DNA of 64,000 nt from Moringa oleifera (Eukaryota > Streptophyta > Magnoliopsida > Brassicales > Moringaceae). The stretch is from positions 7,259,001-7,323,000 of the forward strand of contig JAJFZO010000191.1 of the NCBI GenBank assembly GCA_021397835.1, written 5' to 3'. Below the pieces are notes generated by a model. That model did no database searches. It was not told the origin of the DNA and worked only from the letters and a program-made list of their open reading frames with translations. Shown here piece by piece: positions 1-12,966 of this stretch (position 1 is its first letter; the number at the start of each line of letters is the position of its first letter). Position numbers and translations under genes: made by a program.

Positions 1-129
1 GGGCAAGCCTTAACTGACATGTTAAATCAATCTGGACCACTAAGAAGAGAAGTTTGTAGCTCAAGTTGAGGCTACGAAGCAACTCGAAGAGGTTCTAATT
101 GGAAAAGAGTCAAATAACCAAGATCAACA

Positions 130-660
130 TAAAGCTTTTAAGGCAAGAACAAGACCAACTGGTAAATTTTTTAAAAGCAAATGTTGATATTTTGCATCAG
201 TAGACACATTAGGGATTAACCCCAAAGTGGTTGTCCATAACTTGAGTGCTAACCTTAATGTTAAATCTATTTGGCAAAACAAGAGAATTTTTTTCAGAGA
301 AATCAGCAGGTGATCAAACAAGAAGTGAAAGAATTATTACAGTTAAGATTCATTAGGGAAGTGAGGTACCTGGAATGGCTGGCCAATATTGTTATGGTTA
401 AAAGGTCAATAAGAAATGGAGGATATGCGTAGATTTTATAAATCTTAACTAAACTTATCCGAATGGATAGCTACCCTTTATTGAGGATCGACCAGTTGAT
501 GGATAACACCTCGAGCCATGAAATGTTTAGCTTCATGGATGCTTACTCTAGATACAACAGATCAGGATGAAGTTTGACGTTGAGGAAAAAATTCTTTTTA
601 TTACTGACATGGGTACCTATGTCCACAAAAGATTAGGCAAAAAAGCACTTGCACATGAAA
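130..660 (+). pseudogene. Decayed Ty3/gypsy polyprotein fragment (linker and N-terminal reverse transcriptase)
   Basis: Reading the plus strand across frames gives a broken but recognisable gypsy pol segment. Near 190-290 is a 'GI(N/D)P' linker-like stretch. At about 312-410 comes IKQEVKELLQLRFIREVRYL, then a 'WLANIVMVK' block, 'KKWRICVDF', 'SYPLLRIDQLMD' and 'FSFMDAYSRYN', followed by a 'FITDMGTY' block. This is the usual order of the plant gypsy reverse transcriptase up to just before the catalytic YxDD box. The frame changes at least twice and there are in-frame stops near 429 and 450. The YxDD box, RNase H and integrase are not seen. The element is dead; its boundaries were not found. Confidence 0.75.
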
Positions 661-899
661 TAGATTAGCCTACTAGAAGATCAGTCCCTTAAGCGTATAG
701 CTAGTCCGCCAATTGACTAAGTAGTTGTTAAGGATAAATTTATGATAAAAATTGTAAAACCAAACTTGGTTCCCAAGGCACGGATCAGAATCAAGGGTTC
801 AGGTAAAAATAGAAATCCATTTCATTAAAATCAAAGGAAGGTACATAAAAAAAAAAGCCCCTAATCTAGGTGAGCAGCATCTTCGATTAGCTCTGAAGT

Positions 900-2662
900 T
901 GAAAATGCAAAAGAAGGGAGAATGATCCTATAATCCATTTAGTCCACACAACTAAGGTCCCGGTTTGGATGAACCTTAACCAATTGATGCTTCACATCCT
1001 GGAAAGTAGTTACATAGGCATCAAAGGAAAATTTTTCATACAAACACTTATCTGATGCCTTATAGGATTCCATGACCTCATCTCGAGCGATAGAATGCAT
1101 GCCTTGGTATTAATTTGAACTGTCACCAACTAATCCTCCACCTAGACAATTGTTGATGAGTTACTTTCAACTCTTTAACCTTGACCTTTAATGTGTCATC
1201 CAAAGCAATAGTGTGCTAAGAAACTTAGTTTTTTTCTTTTCACTCTGAATTGGTTAAGCTTTTTGGATAGAATGATCATCTCGTTCTAAGAAGTAAGGAA
1301 GTATGCCTTCATATCCTTCATTTTCTTGGCCTTCTGAAGGAGACATTTGATGGCAGCAGGAATATCAGAAGCCACCAACTAAGGAAAAGAGAAGTAAGAT
1401 TAAAAAAAAGAAGGAAAATGTAGACGAATGAAAGACTTACCCAACTAATGTGGACTGTGGCATTGCCTGCCACCTCATCTAAGGTCTCATTGTTAAACTG
1501 ACTCTGATCAGCAAGAAAAATCAGGTGGGTGGCAAGGTAGAAGGTAACTTAAGGGTTCTACATGGTATTTGAGGTACGGACTAACCATGATGTGACAAAC
1601 TTTGGCATTTGTGGTGATAAGGCTTATGGAGCCACGACAAGCGTTAGAGCAATGTGTGGTGGCTGCGAGGAAACTATTGCAACAGTAGAAGACAAAGGAG
1701 TGACTGTGGTGGCATTGGACTAAATCTGGCAGAATGTCTCTTCTCACACCGTTGCTCCCTTTTCACTGCTATAGGCTTTACTTTGCGCTTCTTATGCTCG
1801 CGGGCAACGATGGCATCAGTAGAAGAAAGTGACATTTTGACGAAAGCTTCAGAGTCACTTAAGTCAGTAATATTAGGAGAGGTAATGTAGTCAAATATGC
1901 TTATAAAAAAAGTGAAAAAAGTTAGAAAGTACAAAAATAAGGGAAAAAAAGGAACCAACAAAAGAAAAGATGTTGACCTTCAGTGTCATGGCCATCAGAA
2001 GAAGTGAAAAAAAAAAAGTTGAGGAAAAACTTAAACTGAGTCAATGAAGAAACCGAATGGGAAACACGGTCTAACACCATTGAATTTTAAACCTTACTCA
2101 AATAAATGGCAGGCTTATCATGGAGAGCATCGAAGACCTCTTAACTTTTAAAATTTTTGGGAGCTTTTTCTCTAACGTGAGGATCAACTCCCCATGTGGA
2201 CGCATTCTCTAAAATCCTGTTTCATGAAACAAAAAAGAATTTTTGATTCCAATGATCTAGATCATGCTTCGAAAGGCCTAAAAGTCATCGACCCCAAGGA
2301 TGATACTCTAAAGAGAAAGAGTTTAGTAAAAATATCTATGAGGTAGTAGTCAAAACCCACTAAAGTGACTACCCTTAAAAAGCCAGCCATGACATACTAG
2401 CTTTTAGGGGTGAGCTGAATGAAGGAGATGCTGAAAAAATCACATAGCTCGTAGGTAAATTGAGGATATGGAATTCGAATACCTATGAATAATACTTCCT
2501 CATATATAAAAGGTAATGGCGACAAAAATTGCAAGCTCTATCTCATTTAGATGGGATGAAAGTGCTTAGAAAATGAATGAACTCATGAAGGAACCTAATG
2601 TTTTTCATGTAGGAAGAAGTGATAGTAAAAGGAAGACTAGTAGCAATAAAAGAGTCGGCCAT
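900..2662 (-). pseudogene. Decayed gag-like reading frame of 'putative gypsy-type transposon' class
   Basis: On the minus strand a methionine-initiated frame starts at 2662 (MADSFIATSLPFTITSSYM) and can be followed with stops and shifts to about 900. It shows the usual content of the plant gypsy-type N-terminal domain (PF04195-like, from family knowledge). There is an 'IRIPYPQFTYELCDFF' region at about 2440-2480, then an 'LTPKSWYVMAGFLR' block, then a lysine/phenylalanine 'NSFLFHETGF' block near 2220-2260, and a coiled-coil-like C-terminal part near 1000-1100. Several in-frame stops break it. It runs against the reverse transcriptase piece at 130-660, so the two come from different insertions or a rearrangement. 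Confidence 0.55.
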
Positions 2663-2699
2663 GACAAGTTAAAAATAAAAAAAGAAGAAAAGCTCACCA

Positions 2700-4240
2700 G
2701 GGAAACCCAAGAAGGAAGCTAAAAGGAAGAAATGAGGAGAAGTAAGAAAGTATGATAATAGTAAATGCTATTTATAGTTGTAAGCTCCTACCAAGAACAT
2801 GGCACATGGATGAACTTTAACCAAGAAAAGATGGAGTGAAAGATGCAAGAATTGAGGTGCTATTCATCATAAAATGTGAAAAGACAAAGGTAAGATGCTA
2901 GAAGAAACTTAAATTCCTAACAAAACACCCATCAATTAAGGTTTATTTCATGCAACATACAAGAAAATAATGATGACAATTTTAGGACTAAGGAAAAGAG
3001 GGAGATAAAGCTCCCATTATGGATGAGTCTCGAAACATCACGGATAATGTTGGAATCTGCAACGCGGACTCCAAGGAGTGTCTATTCATAAATCCCCTAA
3101 GAGGTTCGCATTACGTACAGCATCCGAGTGTCAGCATGCAAACCCTGCCAAGAGGTCTACACTGTGAACTCCAAGGAGTATTCGTAGGCGGATTGCATTA
3201 TAGTCCGCATATGAACCCAATACTCCTCAAGGCTCGCAGTTGTGAACAAGTGTACAGCCTTACTTACAAAGAAAATGTATCGCCACGAACAACTTGGAGT
3301 CCACAATGTTGAATCCTATGCTATCCACGTGTTGGGCAATTGAAGTTCTCCTCACAGGTTGCATGGGTCCCTAAGACAGATCATTTTGAAATATGCATTT
3401 TTAATATGTAATGATAGATATGCACGGATGATCAAGAAGTAATGGCAGCATACTCCGGAAGGTTAGAATAACGCCAAGATTAACTCTTCCAGTCTTAGGA
3501 ATGAGAGACTCTGATAAGGATAAATTTGATCTGATTTTAAGAAACTTATGATTCACTTGGCTTAGTTTGGTCACATTCCTTTAAGAAGCCACATTCCTCT
3601 AAAAAGCTATGCCAAACCATAAAATTAAAGGATCAAAGTGAATGTCAAAAGGAATGGCAAGATACGCACTTTGGTGTCAAAACACTAGCATAAAGTCAAT
3701 GTAATGTTATCACACCTGAAGGTCGATACCCCAAAGAGACAAAAAGTAGGGAAAGAACAAGCAGGCAATTTGGTATTTCATCTGTTAATGCGAGGATTGA
3801 GTCATGTTCGCGACCCAAAGATAGGAATACCCTTCGAATAGATATATTAGCACATCCACAGTTATATTTTGGGAACAACCTAAGCATATTTTTCACTAGC
3901 AAAAACCCTGTTTTCATGGAGAACTGATTTGATTATCGAAGGGTATCCTGGTTACCCAGCGACACCCTTTTGATTGCGTCTTTATTTTGCAGATTTCACA
4001 CCATAATATCTGTATTTTAAACTCATTTGAAGATTTTACCTCCACATATCAACATTAGGCTACTCGACATTTTCTAGTACCATTATTTTGATTTTTTAAA
4101 GGTGACAAGATGGTGACATGCAGCTCTAATTCTCATTCTGTACACTTTGATTGGAATTGATTTGCTTTCTCAATTACTTATTTTCAAATTTGTTTTCATT
4201 GTCAACAAAATTGTTTATGTTTTTTCTTATACAGTTTCCA
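2700..4240. other. TE-derived intergenic DNA, no gene seen
   Basis: No supported gene. Near 3010-3320 a short open frame carries a recurring 'ctccaaggagt' phrase (about 3070 and 3171) beside 'cgcattacgtacagc' and 'gcggattgcattata'. Such GC-richer, short-repeat text is typical of LTR or leader sequence of gypsy elements, but no matching second LTR was found in the window. The rest is unremarkable. Confidence 0.35.
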
Positions 4241-4439
4241 AAACTAGAAAAATTAATCAATCTTAATGGATTTTTTTTAATATTTTGTTGATATATAAAT
4301 TGATTATTCTCAAAATACTGTTTTTTATTTTTTCATGTTAATAATTATTTTCTAAAATTTTATAGATTTATAAAAAATAAGAAATTAAAAATAAAAATAA
4401 AATAAAAAATTCATAAAATTTTGATATTTACTCCATATT

Positions 4440-4980
4440 GGTAATCAAACTCTCAATGACAAATCGAATTTTAATTTTTTAATTTTATTCAAATTAAATC
4501 TTAATTAAATAGTTATAAAAAATTAAAAATATTTTTATTATTAAAATATATCAAAATAAATTATTCACTTTATTTCAGATTCATCTTTTAAATTTGAATA
4601 ATTTTTTGATGTAAAATTTATTTTTATATATTTTTTAAAATTTTGATATTTTAAATTAAAAAATACATTTTTTATATTTAAAAAATTTTAAAATTTTTTG
4701 TGATGATAGTTTAAATATTTTTTATATTTATAAAAAAATTTAAATTAAAATTCATTGTATAACACTTTTAATTCTAATATTTTTAATTTTTAAAGTTTTT
4801 AATAAAGTTTAATTTAAATTAAAAATAAAATAAATTAAATTAATTATTTTTTAAATACAAAAATTTGATTGATAATATAAAATAAATATTAAAATTTTAT
4901 AAATTTTTATATAAAAATAAATTAAAAATTTTAAAAATCAAAAGTAAGTATAAAAACATCAGTTTACCCTCACTATTAAA
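4440..4980. repeat. Dispersed AT-rich repeat, copy A
   Basis: Copy A of an AT-rich sequence that recurs at about 16540-17060 and 33690-34090 in the same orientation. The shared phrase is close to 'attataaaaaattaaaa(g/a)tatttttatt'. It is followed by a 'tcttttaaatttgaataatt' phrase and, further on, 'ataatagttt(a/g)aatattttt'. No coding content. The copies are diverged and have no clear ends. Confidence 0.5.
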
Positions 4981-5125
4981 AGTACATTTTGAACAACTTA
5001 AATATCAAGTTTGTATTGATTATTAACTTACTTCAGATCTATAATTTTATTTTGTGAGACTTTTATCTTATATTTAAAATTAATTTATAATAATTATTTA
5101 CTCAATTGGATGTAAACTCAACTCG

Positions 5126-5131
5126 CACGTG
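5126..5131 (+). promoter_or_regulatory. G-box (CACGTG) upstream of the GONST3-like gene
   Basis: A CACGTG palindrome lies in the region just upstream of the presumed first, non-coding exon of the transporter gene. G-boxes bind plant bZIP and bHLH factors. One hexamer alone is weak evidence of regulation. Confidence 0.3.
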
Positions 5132-5396
5132 CCTCATCCATTTGTACACACAAATATACAATTATAGAAAAAACGGTTCTGTAAATTACTGTTTGTACGC
5201 GGATTTTAACCACTGTACGTGCGCTTTGTACCTGAACTGAGAACCCTGTTGTTGCCATGGACAATGAAAATGAAAGTAGCTAAGTTCTGCCTCCCGTGGA
5301 AACTCCATCCATAACAAAAGAAGATAACTTTCGGGGAAGCCGGCTTTGAGATCCGCAAATTAGACGGTCAACGAATCCTACCACAAATCTCCACAG

Positions 5397-7337
5397 GTTA
5401 TCTTTTTCTTTCTTCCTGTTTTTCTTTTTCCTTAACTCGGATTTGTTTTAGTTCTGTTTCTCATATCAATAAGCGACCCCTTTTGTTGTTTCATTTAATT
5501 TGCATTCTGCTTGGTTGATGAGAAAATATGGGAATGGAAGAGAAAAAGAAGCATATCATGTAGGGCTTTCGCTCGATTCTGGAGAGAACACTTCGCTAGA
5601 CTGGGTTTAATACCTTTTCTTGTTCAGTCTAGTCAAGTTTTATGTATCTCTGTGTGTGTGTGTGTATGTTTTTCTTTAAACTTTGGTGGAAGTGTATTAG
5701 TTTAAAATAATTGGTTTTTTGATTTATTGCCTTATTTTCCTAAATATTCTCATCAACCAAACAGAAGTTTCACATTCCATTAGTGTTCTTAGCTATAATA
5801 CAAAGGATTGAAGAATGCTGCTCAATCTAGCTTTGATAGCTCAATTCACTAGATATGCTTGTGGATTCAAATCATTGGCTCCTTTGAAATTAGCATTTAA
5901 AATTTTGTGATCGTTCTGGATGGCAAATTCACATATTCTGGTGGCTTTAAAGAAAATCAAGCTTATAGGAGAGAATATGATAGTTTCTAGTGGTGCTGGG
6001 CAGGATTTATTTTGAGAAATTGTGATTGCTCTGCCCAAACACAAATTAAAGATCAATCCAGCGAGGGCTGGTGATTTAAACTGGAGGGGGACATCCATTT
6101 TTGATTTTGATGGGAGTGTGTTTGGTTTCAATTAGGCTTGGTGGAAGACTGGACTTGTCTGTTGCTTGAGATTCTTCTTAGAAATTGGTGTGCGCTTTGC
6201 AATATTATGGCAAGGTTAGACCATTCCTATTTGATAATTCAAATACAGCATTAGAAAATGGTACTTCTGTTTTTTGCTGGCAATTCTAATTTTAGTTAAA
6301 ATAAGTGGATATGCCAAGTGACAGATTGATCAACCCTAATGCATCACTTAAGTTCTTTCTCTCAAAAAGGTGGTCTTCTTCCAGGGCTTTCAACTATTCT
6401 TATTCAGCTACCTTTCTTGTAATGTTTGGATTTGAGTAAGAAGTTAATAATTTATTTATGACAAACTCGATTTGAAGGGATGTGTTCTTTTAAGGTTATT
6501 CTTATGCTTGTAAGGTGGCTGTTGATAGATCTTAACTTGTGGGTTCTGGAAATATTGATATTGTTTAGTAGAAACTTTTGTGGTCTTGACAAGTATGGTG
6601 ATTATCTTCAAACAAGTTGAGAAGGATTTAGGCAGTTCTCAGCTTTTGTGAATTCTATGCGTGTTGTTCTCAGGCAGTCCCTCTCTTAGTAGATGTACTT
6701 GCATCCTTTTACGATGACTTTGTATAAGTCTACATCCTAGACATGTTATGCTCTTGATAAAATGACTAAATTAATAATTAAAACATCTTTTACATTTACT
6801 AAACATCTCTTACAACTCTATTCATTAATTAACCTTCTATTACATGATCCACTTCTCCAACATAAGAGCTGAACTGTGGATGTGCTTGATTCAGCTTTTC
6901 AAGGGGCACAATCATGATCTCTGACTACGTGGACATTTTGCTTTCTGTTACTGGGAAATATTACTTTCAACCATTTCAAATTAGATATATGAAAACTTTT
7001 GAGTTTCTATTTCCTATTCTAAGTTAATCTTTAAGATGGTTGGGAAATGTACAATCTTCAACATCTTGTTTGATGATTAGTGCAAGGCCCCTTGACGTCT
7101 CATATTTGGAAGAAATTATTTGCTTTAGCAATGCCAATGGGCGTGCACCCTGGCAAATACAGTCAAATTTTCTATAAAAATGTAATTGTACTCATGAATC
7201 TTTATAAATCAAATATATGAGCCTTTTCAATTTGCTCTTGGCCTGGGCTTCGGCATCAAGGAGGGCAGAGTGGGCTAGGAACCAGTCTTTGGTTCAAATG
7301 AAAAAATATACTAATAGAACTCTTTTGTTTGTTTTAG
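5397..7337 (+). other. 5'-UTR intron of the GONST3-like gene (inferred)
   Basis: The reading frame is preceded directly by a consensus 3' splice site (ttgttttag, AG at 7336-7337, start codon at 7338). The best upstream donor is 'ccacag|gttatc' at 5397. It ends a GC-richer segment (about 5230-5396) that looks like a leader exon and is followed by a T-rich stretch. This gives a leader intron of 1,941 bp ending one base before the ATG. Long first introns in the leader often raise expression in plants. The acceptor is strong; the choice of donor is inferred. Confidence 0.6.
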
Positions 7338-8471
7338 ATGTCTGGTAATGTGGAGAAAGTTGATACTGGTGAGACCAAAAATGATCTAGAAGTGCCTTCC
7401 TCTTCTAGCAATATCCATGTGACGTGGTGCAGTGGTTTACTCCAGCAAGCTTCAGTTTATGGCATAGCTGCGGGATACTGCATCTCAGCTTCTCTGCTCT
7501 CCATCATCAATAAATGGGCTGTCATGAAATTTCCTTATCCTGGGGCATTAACTGCTTTGCAGTACTTCACAAGTGGAGCAGGTGTGCTCCTCTTCGGCTG
7601 GTTCAAGTTCATAGAGCATGACTCACTTGATCCTCTGACAATGTGGAGGTTCCTGCCTGCAGCCATTATATTTTACCTCTCTCTTTTCACCAACAGTGAG
7701 CTCCTTCTCCATGCTAATGTTGACACATTTATTGTTTTCCGTTCAGTAGTTCCCATATTTGTTGCAATTGGAGAGACTCTCTTCTTGCATCAGCCATGGC
7801 CATCAATGAGGACATGGATCTCACTTGCCACCATCTTTGGTGGAAGTGTGCTTTATGTTCTAACAGATTATCAGTTTACATTCATGGCATATAGCTGGGC
7901 TCTAGCTTACCTGGTGAGCATGTCTGTGGATTTTGTTTACATTAAGCATGTAGTGATGACCATTGGTCTAAATACATGGGGTCTTGTGCTGTACAATAAT
8001 CTTGAGGCTCTCTTGCTGTTTCCTTTGGAGCTACTTATAATGGGGGAACTGAAGAAAATAAAGCATGAGATCTCCTATGAGTCTGACTGGTACTCATTTG
8101 AAGTGGTTTTGCCAGTGGGGCTATCATGTTTGTTTGGCTTGGCCATCTCATTCTTTGGTTTCTCATGCCGGAGGGCAATTTCTGCAACAGGCTTTACTGT
8201 TCTTGGTATAGTGAACAAGCTACTGACAGTTGTGATTAATCTGGTTATCTGGGACAAGCATTCAACGGTTGTGGGCACAGTGGGGCTCTTGATTTGTATG
8301 CTAGGTGGGGTTATGTATCAGCAGTCAACGAGTAATAAACCCAAGAAAACTGTGCAAGAAGTTAATGCAGGAGAGAATGATGAGGAACAGCAGAAACTAC
8401 TTGAAATGCAGGACAACAGGAAAAGCAATCCCTGCCATGAAGAAGACAGCAAGTTAGAAGAGGAGAAATGA
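7338..8471 (+). CDS. GONST3: GONST3-like nucleotide-sugar transporter (Golgi, NST/TPT family)
   Basis: A 377-residue intronless frame. It is a multi-pass membrane protein of the nucleotide-sugar/triose-phosphate translocator group, which exchanges cytosolic nucleotide sugars for nucleoside monophosphate across the Golgi membrane. About ten hydrophobic segments run from residue 38 to about 328, with a hydrophilic N-terminus and an acidic, lysine-rich C-terminal tail (331-377). Family signatures seen are SIINKWAVMKFPYPGAL (55-71), ANVDTFIVFRS (126-136), YSWALAYLVSM (185-195), and FTVLGIVNKLLTVVIN (286-301), whose GIVNK corresponds to the GxxNK substrate-binding motif of GDP-sugar transporters. 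The near-continuous match I recall to Arabidopsis GONST3, rather than to the GDP-fucose carrier GFT1/GONST4, is why I chose this name. The substrate itself is not proven by sequence. The start follows directly after a leader-intron acceptor. Confidence 0.93.
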   Translation: MSGNVEKVDTGETKNDLEVPSSSSNIHVTWCSGLLQQASVYGIAAGYCISASLLSIINKWAVMKFPYPGALTALQYFTSGAGVLLFGWFKFIEHDSLDPLTMWRFLPAAIIFYLSLFTNSELLLHANVDTFIVFRSVVPIFVAIGETLFLHQPWPSMRTWISLATIFGGSVLYVLTDYQFTFMAYSWALAYLVSMSVDFVYIKHVVMTIGLNTWGLVLYNNLEALLLFPLELLIMGELKKIKHEISYESDWYSFEVVLPVGLSCLFGLAISFFGFSCRRAISATGFTVLGIVNKLLTVVINLVIWDKHSTVVGTVGLLICMLGGVMYQQSTSNKPKKTVQEVNAGENDEEQQKLLEMQDNRKSNPCHEEDSKLEEEK

Positions 8472-11400
8472 GAAGGATGGAAGACAGAATTATATGATTC
8501 TTTGTTTGTTCTCTAGTTAAATTCATTTGTGGCGCCAACTCTTGCAATGTCCATTCTTGGGTTGGCTACTTGTAGCTTGAATACTGGTCTAAGAATGAGC
8601 AGAAATTAATTAGGGCTCATGTATCTGGACATCACAAATTGGCCTGTAACACTACTGGGGAAAATTCAAATTTCCATTAAAGCAGGAGTTGATTTAGGCT
8701 TTCCTTGTCAAGCCATAAGCGGTTTGCAGGAAAATCTTGCATGGTTTTGTTTGTATTAGTGCTGCACTATTTTATTCATTTGATGTTTATTGAAGAGGTA
8801 TGTTTGAAAATCAGGCATTCTGACTCCATGACATCTCATACTCTTAGGTTCCTTGCTGCTTAACCTTGGAGCCTCCCAGATTTTCATTTTGTGTAATTGA
8901 AAAGAGTTAAAGAAATAAGTGACAAGTCTGATCATTTGTGTTCTCTTTCATGGCCAAACAATGCTTATGATTTCTTGCCAAGCCATGGTAGTCAGAAAGA
9001 TACATGGAAGTCTAATAACTGAAACAGTGCGACAAGTTAAATAACTAAGCTGAAAGTGAAAATTGCTACTAATAAGGTTCTCTCCTTCTCTGCATTTATT
9101 TCTTCCAAATGTTTAAGAAAATCTGACCTCCGATAGTTTCTTTTTCTTCGTTCAAATGGTGCAAAAGAAAAATTCATAGTTCAATCTTGAAAACTTCCGT
9201 TCCCACTTGACCAGAAGACAGCCCGTTAAGAGTAGAGAAGCAGTGAGGAAATGGGCCTCTCCGACTGCTGAGAAACGTCGTAGAACATCCACAGAGGGTA
9301 CAATGAAACTATCAGCTGTATGCTTTGGATTGGGCCAAACAGATCCAACCAAAGGAAATGAAGCCTAACAATTAACTGACGAGGATGTGTGTGTGTGACT
9401 ACAGAGAGAGAGAGAGAGAGAGAGAACCAGAGAGGGTAGCCAGATCCAAAAGCATGAAGACACTGCTGTTAAGCACCTTTGATCTCCAACCTAGCCAGAT
9501 TCTCTGCGTGCATTATAAAAGGTAAACACTGATATAAATTCAAAGTAACCAGACAAGTTTTCAATCTGAGAAAAGAGTATAGTCAGCTGACCCCAATGGA
9601 CAAGTTTTTTTTTTTTTGGGCAACTGCTGTCCTGCTGCTATATCAGTCCCAGTCCATCAGACTGAATGATTAACTCCTGCGAATCCTAAAGCTTCAAGCT
9701 TTTCACTCATCACTGCCGCTTTCATCATGCATATTATAAATAATTAGGGGAGAAACCATTTGTTGCTGTAAAGAGAGGACTCTTTCAACTTGATACCCTT
9801 TTTTACAGATAAAAAACACTCTTTTCTTTTGCTTAATTTGAGTATACGAATTGCATACTTTTTCACTAACCCTGCAGCAGATTACTGGTCAAATGGCACC
9901 TCTCTTCCCCCCTCAATGCGTCCAAAGAGAATTATGTCGACAAAGAACAGGGTTAGAAGTACTAGGTATCTTTTGTTTTCCTATTGTTTTTGTGAAAGAA
10001 TGAGAATTAAAGTAATAAAAGAAATGAATTACCGCAGTAGCTAATTAATGTACAGTATTCAGATTCAAGACTGATTCATCAAAGCTCAAATAGTTTCGCT
10101 TTTGGGTTAAAGTCATTAGTCATCTATATCACTGGGAGCAACAATTCATCAGTAGTTGCTTCACATGATAGACATTCAAGGGGAAATAATGTCTGTGACA
10201 TACATATCTAGTGGATGTAATGTTTGTGATGCAGTTTCCTCCTGATCGCCAGTAGCAACTGAAAGCCTGGGTTTCTCTTCCTCTACTTGCATTGCTTGGT
10301 TCATGAATATATAAAGAGAACCAGTATGAAACAAAGGAGAAGATGCATGAAAAGAAATAAAAAATTAGGTTCTTGATCAGTTTTTCAATGATTTTGCTAA
10401 TACAGAACAAATTAATAGAAAGGATCATAAGTTGCAATTAGTGCAATGCATTTAGATATTCTCATCCTTTCGCTTGCATAGAGATTTGTTACAAATTCCG
10501 AAGTTTCTAAGTTTTCTTATGAAAAAAGTTTATTTTTTCCTTTGAAGATATTGTCATATATATTCTGAAGAAATTAAAAAAATGAAGTTTCTTATCTTCT
10601 ATATATACAGTTGCTTTCTTTAAGTTTCTCACTCATTGGTCGTCCATTCTGGCAAATGAAATGACTTCAACAATTGAAAAAAAAAAGACAGCATAATTTC
10701 TTCACAGGAAATGTTTCAAACCTTTAATGGATTTAGTATTGGACATACATGTACGTATACGCTTGAATGTTGGACCACCAAAAGCATCAATGACATATGG
10801 CTTTAAGGACATTCTCAGATGTTTGGGTGCTGATGATGATAAGTCCCAGTCTGGTTATGGCCTGTCTTTTTACAAATATTATTTTATGTTATACAATTGT
10901 AATGAAAACAACCTACAGAGTAGAGTGGTCCATGAACCACCTGATATGTATACTAATCTGTGGTTATATTGCCAAAAACACCTGCTGCTCATATTACTGG
11001 CAAGGGATCCAACTACAGCCAAATTAAACTCTTCGTCCTTAGCTCCAAATTAATACCCACACACTTTACTTATTGATAAGAAGATCACAGTGATAGAAGT
11101 ACCAAACGCCACAAAAATGTAACACTGAAAACCAAACTCACATTCAGTCCTCACAGCAATGATATCCCTAAAGAATATATTTCATTTAGCCAAAGATGTT
11201 GTCTTTTGGTTCAGAAAAGTTATCATTTCTCATAGATGGTCTCTGCACATGTGCCTATCATTGTTTTCTTTATATTGAAATGCATATGGGATCGAGAACG
11301 AAAAAAAGAAATGGTTATGAGAGGTAGGAGACTTGAAAGACAGGTTTTATGGGATGAGTTTACAAAACATCTCTCTATGCTTTTTCACATACATCCATTT

Positions 11401-12780
11401 TTGAACACTAGTGAACTGGAGTTTATCCTTTTCCCTTTTTTTTTTTGAAAAATTTTGGGACTTAATTAGCTCATGTGCAAGGACCTCAAAGGAAAAAAGT
11501 AATGTACAGTTCACTGGAATTTTCTCAGTCGCTTATGACATTTATATGTGTCATGAATTTCCAAGATTTTGATGGTGAAGGTTAATTCGTGAGCTGTTAC
11601 TTCATTTATTGTGTCCCATCTTTCTATTCTTATTTTGCTGTTAGCTAATTCTTCTAACATGGGAAAAAGGATATGGATGCAGAATATATAATCACACAAA
11701 GAAATAATGATATGATCATATGTTTTTCCATAAAATAAAGATCGATGATGATAATTATTAGTAAATAAAAGTTAAAATGAGAGATTTAAAAGGAATCTGT
11801 TGAAAATATCATATGGGTCTGCAAGCACATTCAACTGATTTATTTGATTTTCATGTATCAGTCAGATATATAATTGCCTGTGGCTTCTCACCATCTAAAA
11901 CAAAGTAAAAAATAGTTCAACTATGATGAACTTAATTGATTACTCGAAAATGCAAGCTTTGATGATATTATACAAACTGTGTGTGTTAGCCAAGGTGGGA
12001 TGAGTAGATCTATCTGAGGAGGGCCGGCTAGCCTTTTACTTCAGTGCAAACTGCGAGTTGAAAAGGGGTAAGGCACGACCATGGAACCCAGCTATTAAGT
12101 GAAATGAAAGAAAAGGCACCAAGCCAAGGGGACTATAATGAAACTAAGACACTTTAGTTTCCCTAATGAGAGAAAAATATTGAAAATGAAAGGAAAAAAA
12201 GCGGAAGCAGTTTCTTGTTCTTGCAGTGGCTGAAAAGGACAACGATCAAGCAAGTAAGAAGTTCCAAAGAATAAAACAAGGGCTGGGGTGGGGGGTTGAG
12301 TCTTATATCCCAACTTAGATCACAAAAACCCTAATAATGAGATACGTGATAGTAACAGTTCCATGTTCCATCATCCATGGCAAAGCTCCAGGGTACAACC
12401 ATGCTCTGCAGGACTTAACACTTACATGGGGACCATTAATATTGTGAGCCATGCTCTTCTCAGCACAATACATAATGGGCAAAGAAGCGAAACCTTAGGC
12501 TATGCTTGTCCGGCCTGATTGCCCTCAAAGGTATAAATTTCCCTCTTTTTCATAGTTGGAACTTTGTTTTAATGTGTTGGATGTGCATATATATATATGT
12601 CTACATAGGACATGAGTGTTTGATTGTGATGTTGTAAATGGTAAATCCTTTTAGCAATACTAATTGTAACTATCTTAGGACATTTCATGTTGTCATTGAA
12701 CATATGTATGTGAGGTACTACTAGTTGTAGGGCAATAGACCTAGAAGCCCTTTTAACGAAGGCAACGTCCCTCTCATTCC
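8472..12780. other. Intergenic DNA between the transporter and JAGGED-like genes
   Basis: The first 400 bases or so are probably 3' UTR of the transporter; an ATTAAA-type signal lies near 8677 but no AATAAA was seen. The remainder holds short open frames without family resemblance, a (GT)n/(AG)n microsatellite at 9386-9424 and T-runs. A slightly GC-richer stretch at 9150-9350 and another at 12000-12500 show nothing I recognise. No tRNA, microRNA or transposon was identified. Confidence 0.5.
9386..9424. repeat. Compound (GT)n-(AG)n microsatellite
   Basis: A short GT run is followed after 'gactac' by about eleven AG units. Simple sequence only. Confidence 0.9.
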
Positions 12781-12936
12781 CTCTTTTTTCTCTCAACCTA
12801 ACTATATCACACTATCACTTGCTTAAGCTCCTCTCCCCACACACTCACGCATACACTCACACGCACTCACGCACGCACCCATCTCTCCCTTTTTAAAGTC
12901 ACGAGACCCACTGACCCTTCTTGTTCTTTCAATTTT

Positions 12937-12966
12937 AGAGAGAGAGAGAGAGAGAGACAGAGAGAG
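12937..12966. repeat. (AG)n tract in the JAGGED-like leader
   Basis: An interrupted AG run lies about 190 bp upstream of the split start codon, in what is probably the transcribed leader. GAGA-type tracts can bind BPC-family factors in plants, so it may be regulatory. That role is inference. Confidence 0.6.

Noticed and set aside
3019..3312. 97-codon open frame on the plus strand
   Set aside because: Composition and short internal repeats look like LTR or leader DNA. No family likeness and no splice or leader signals.
10727..11053. Two overlapping frames of 108 and 76 codons
   Set aside because: No family likeness, AT-rich codon use and no gene signals. Best explained by chance.
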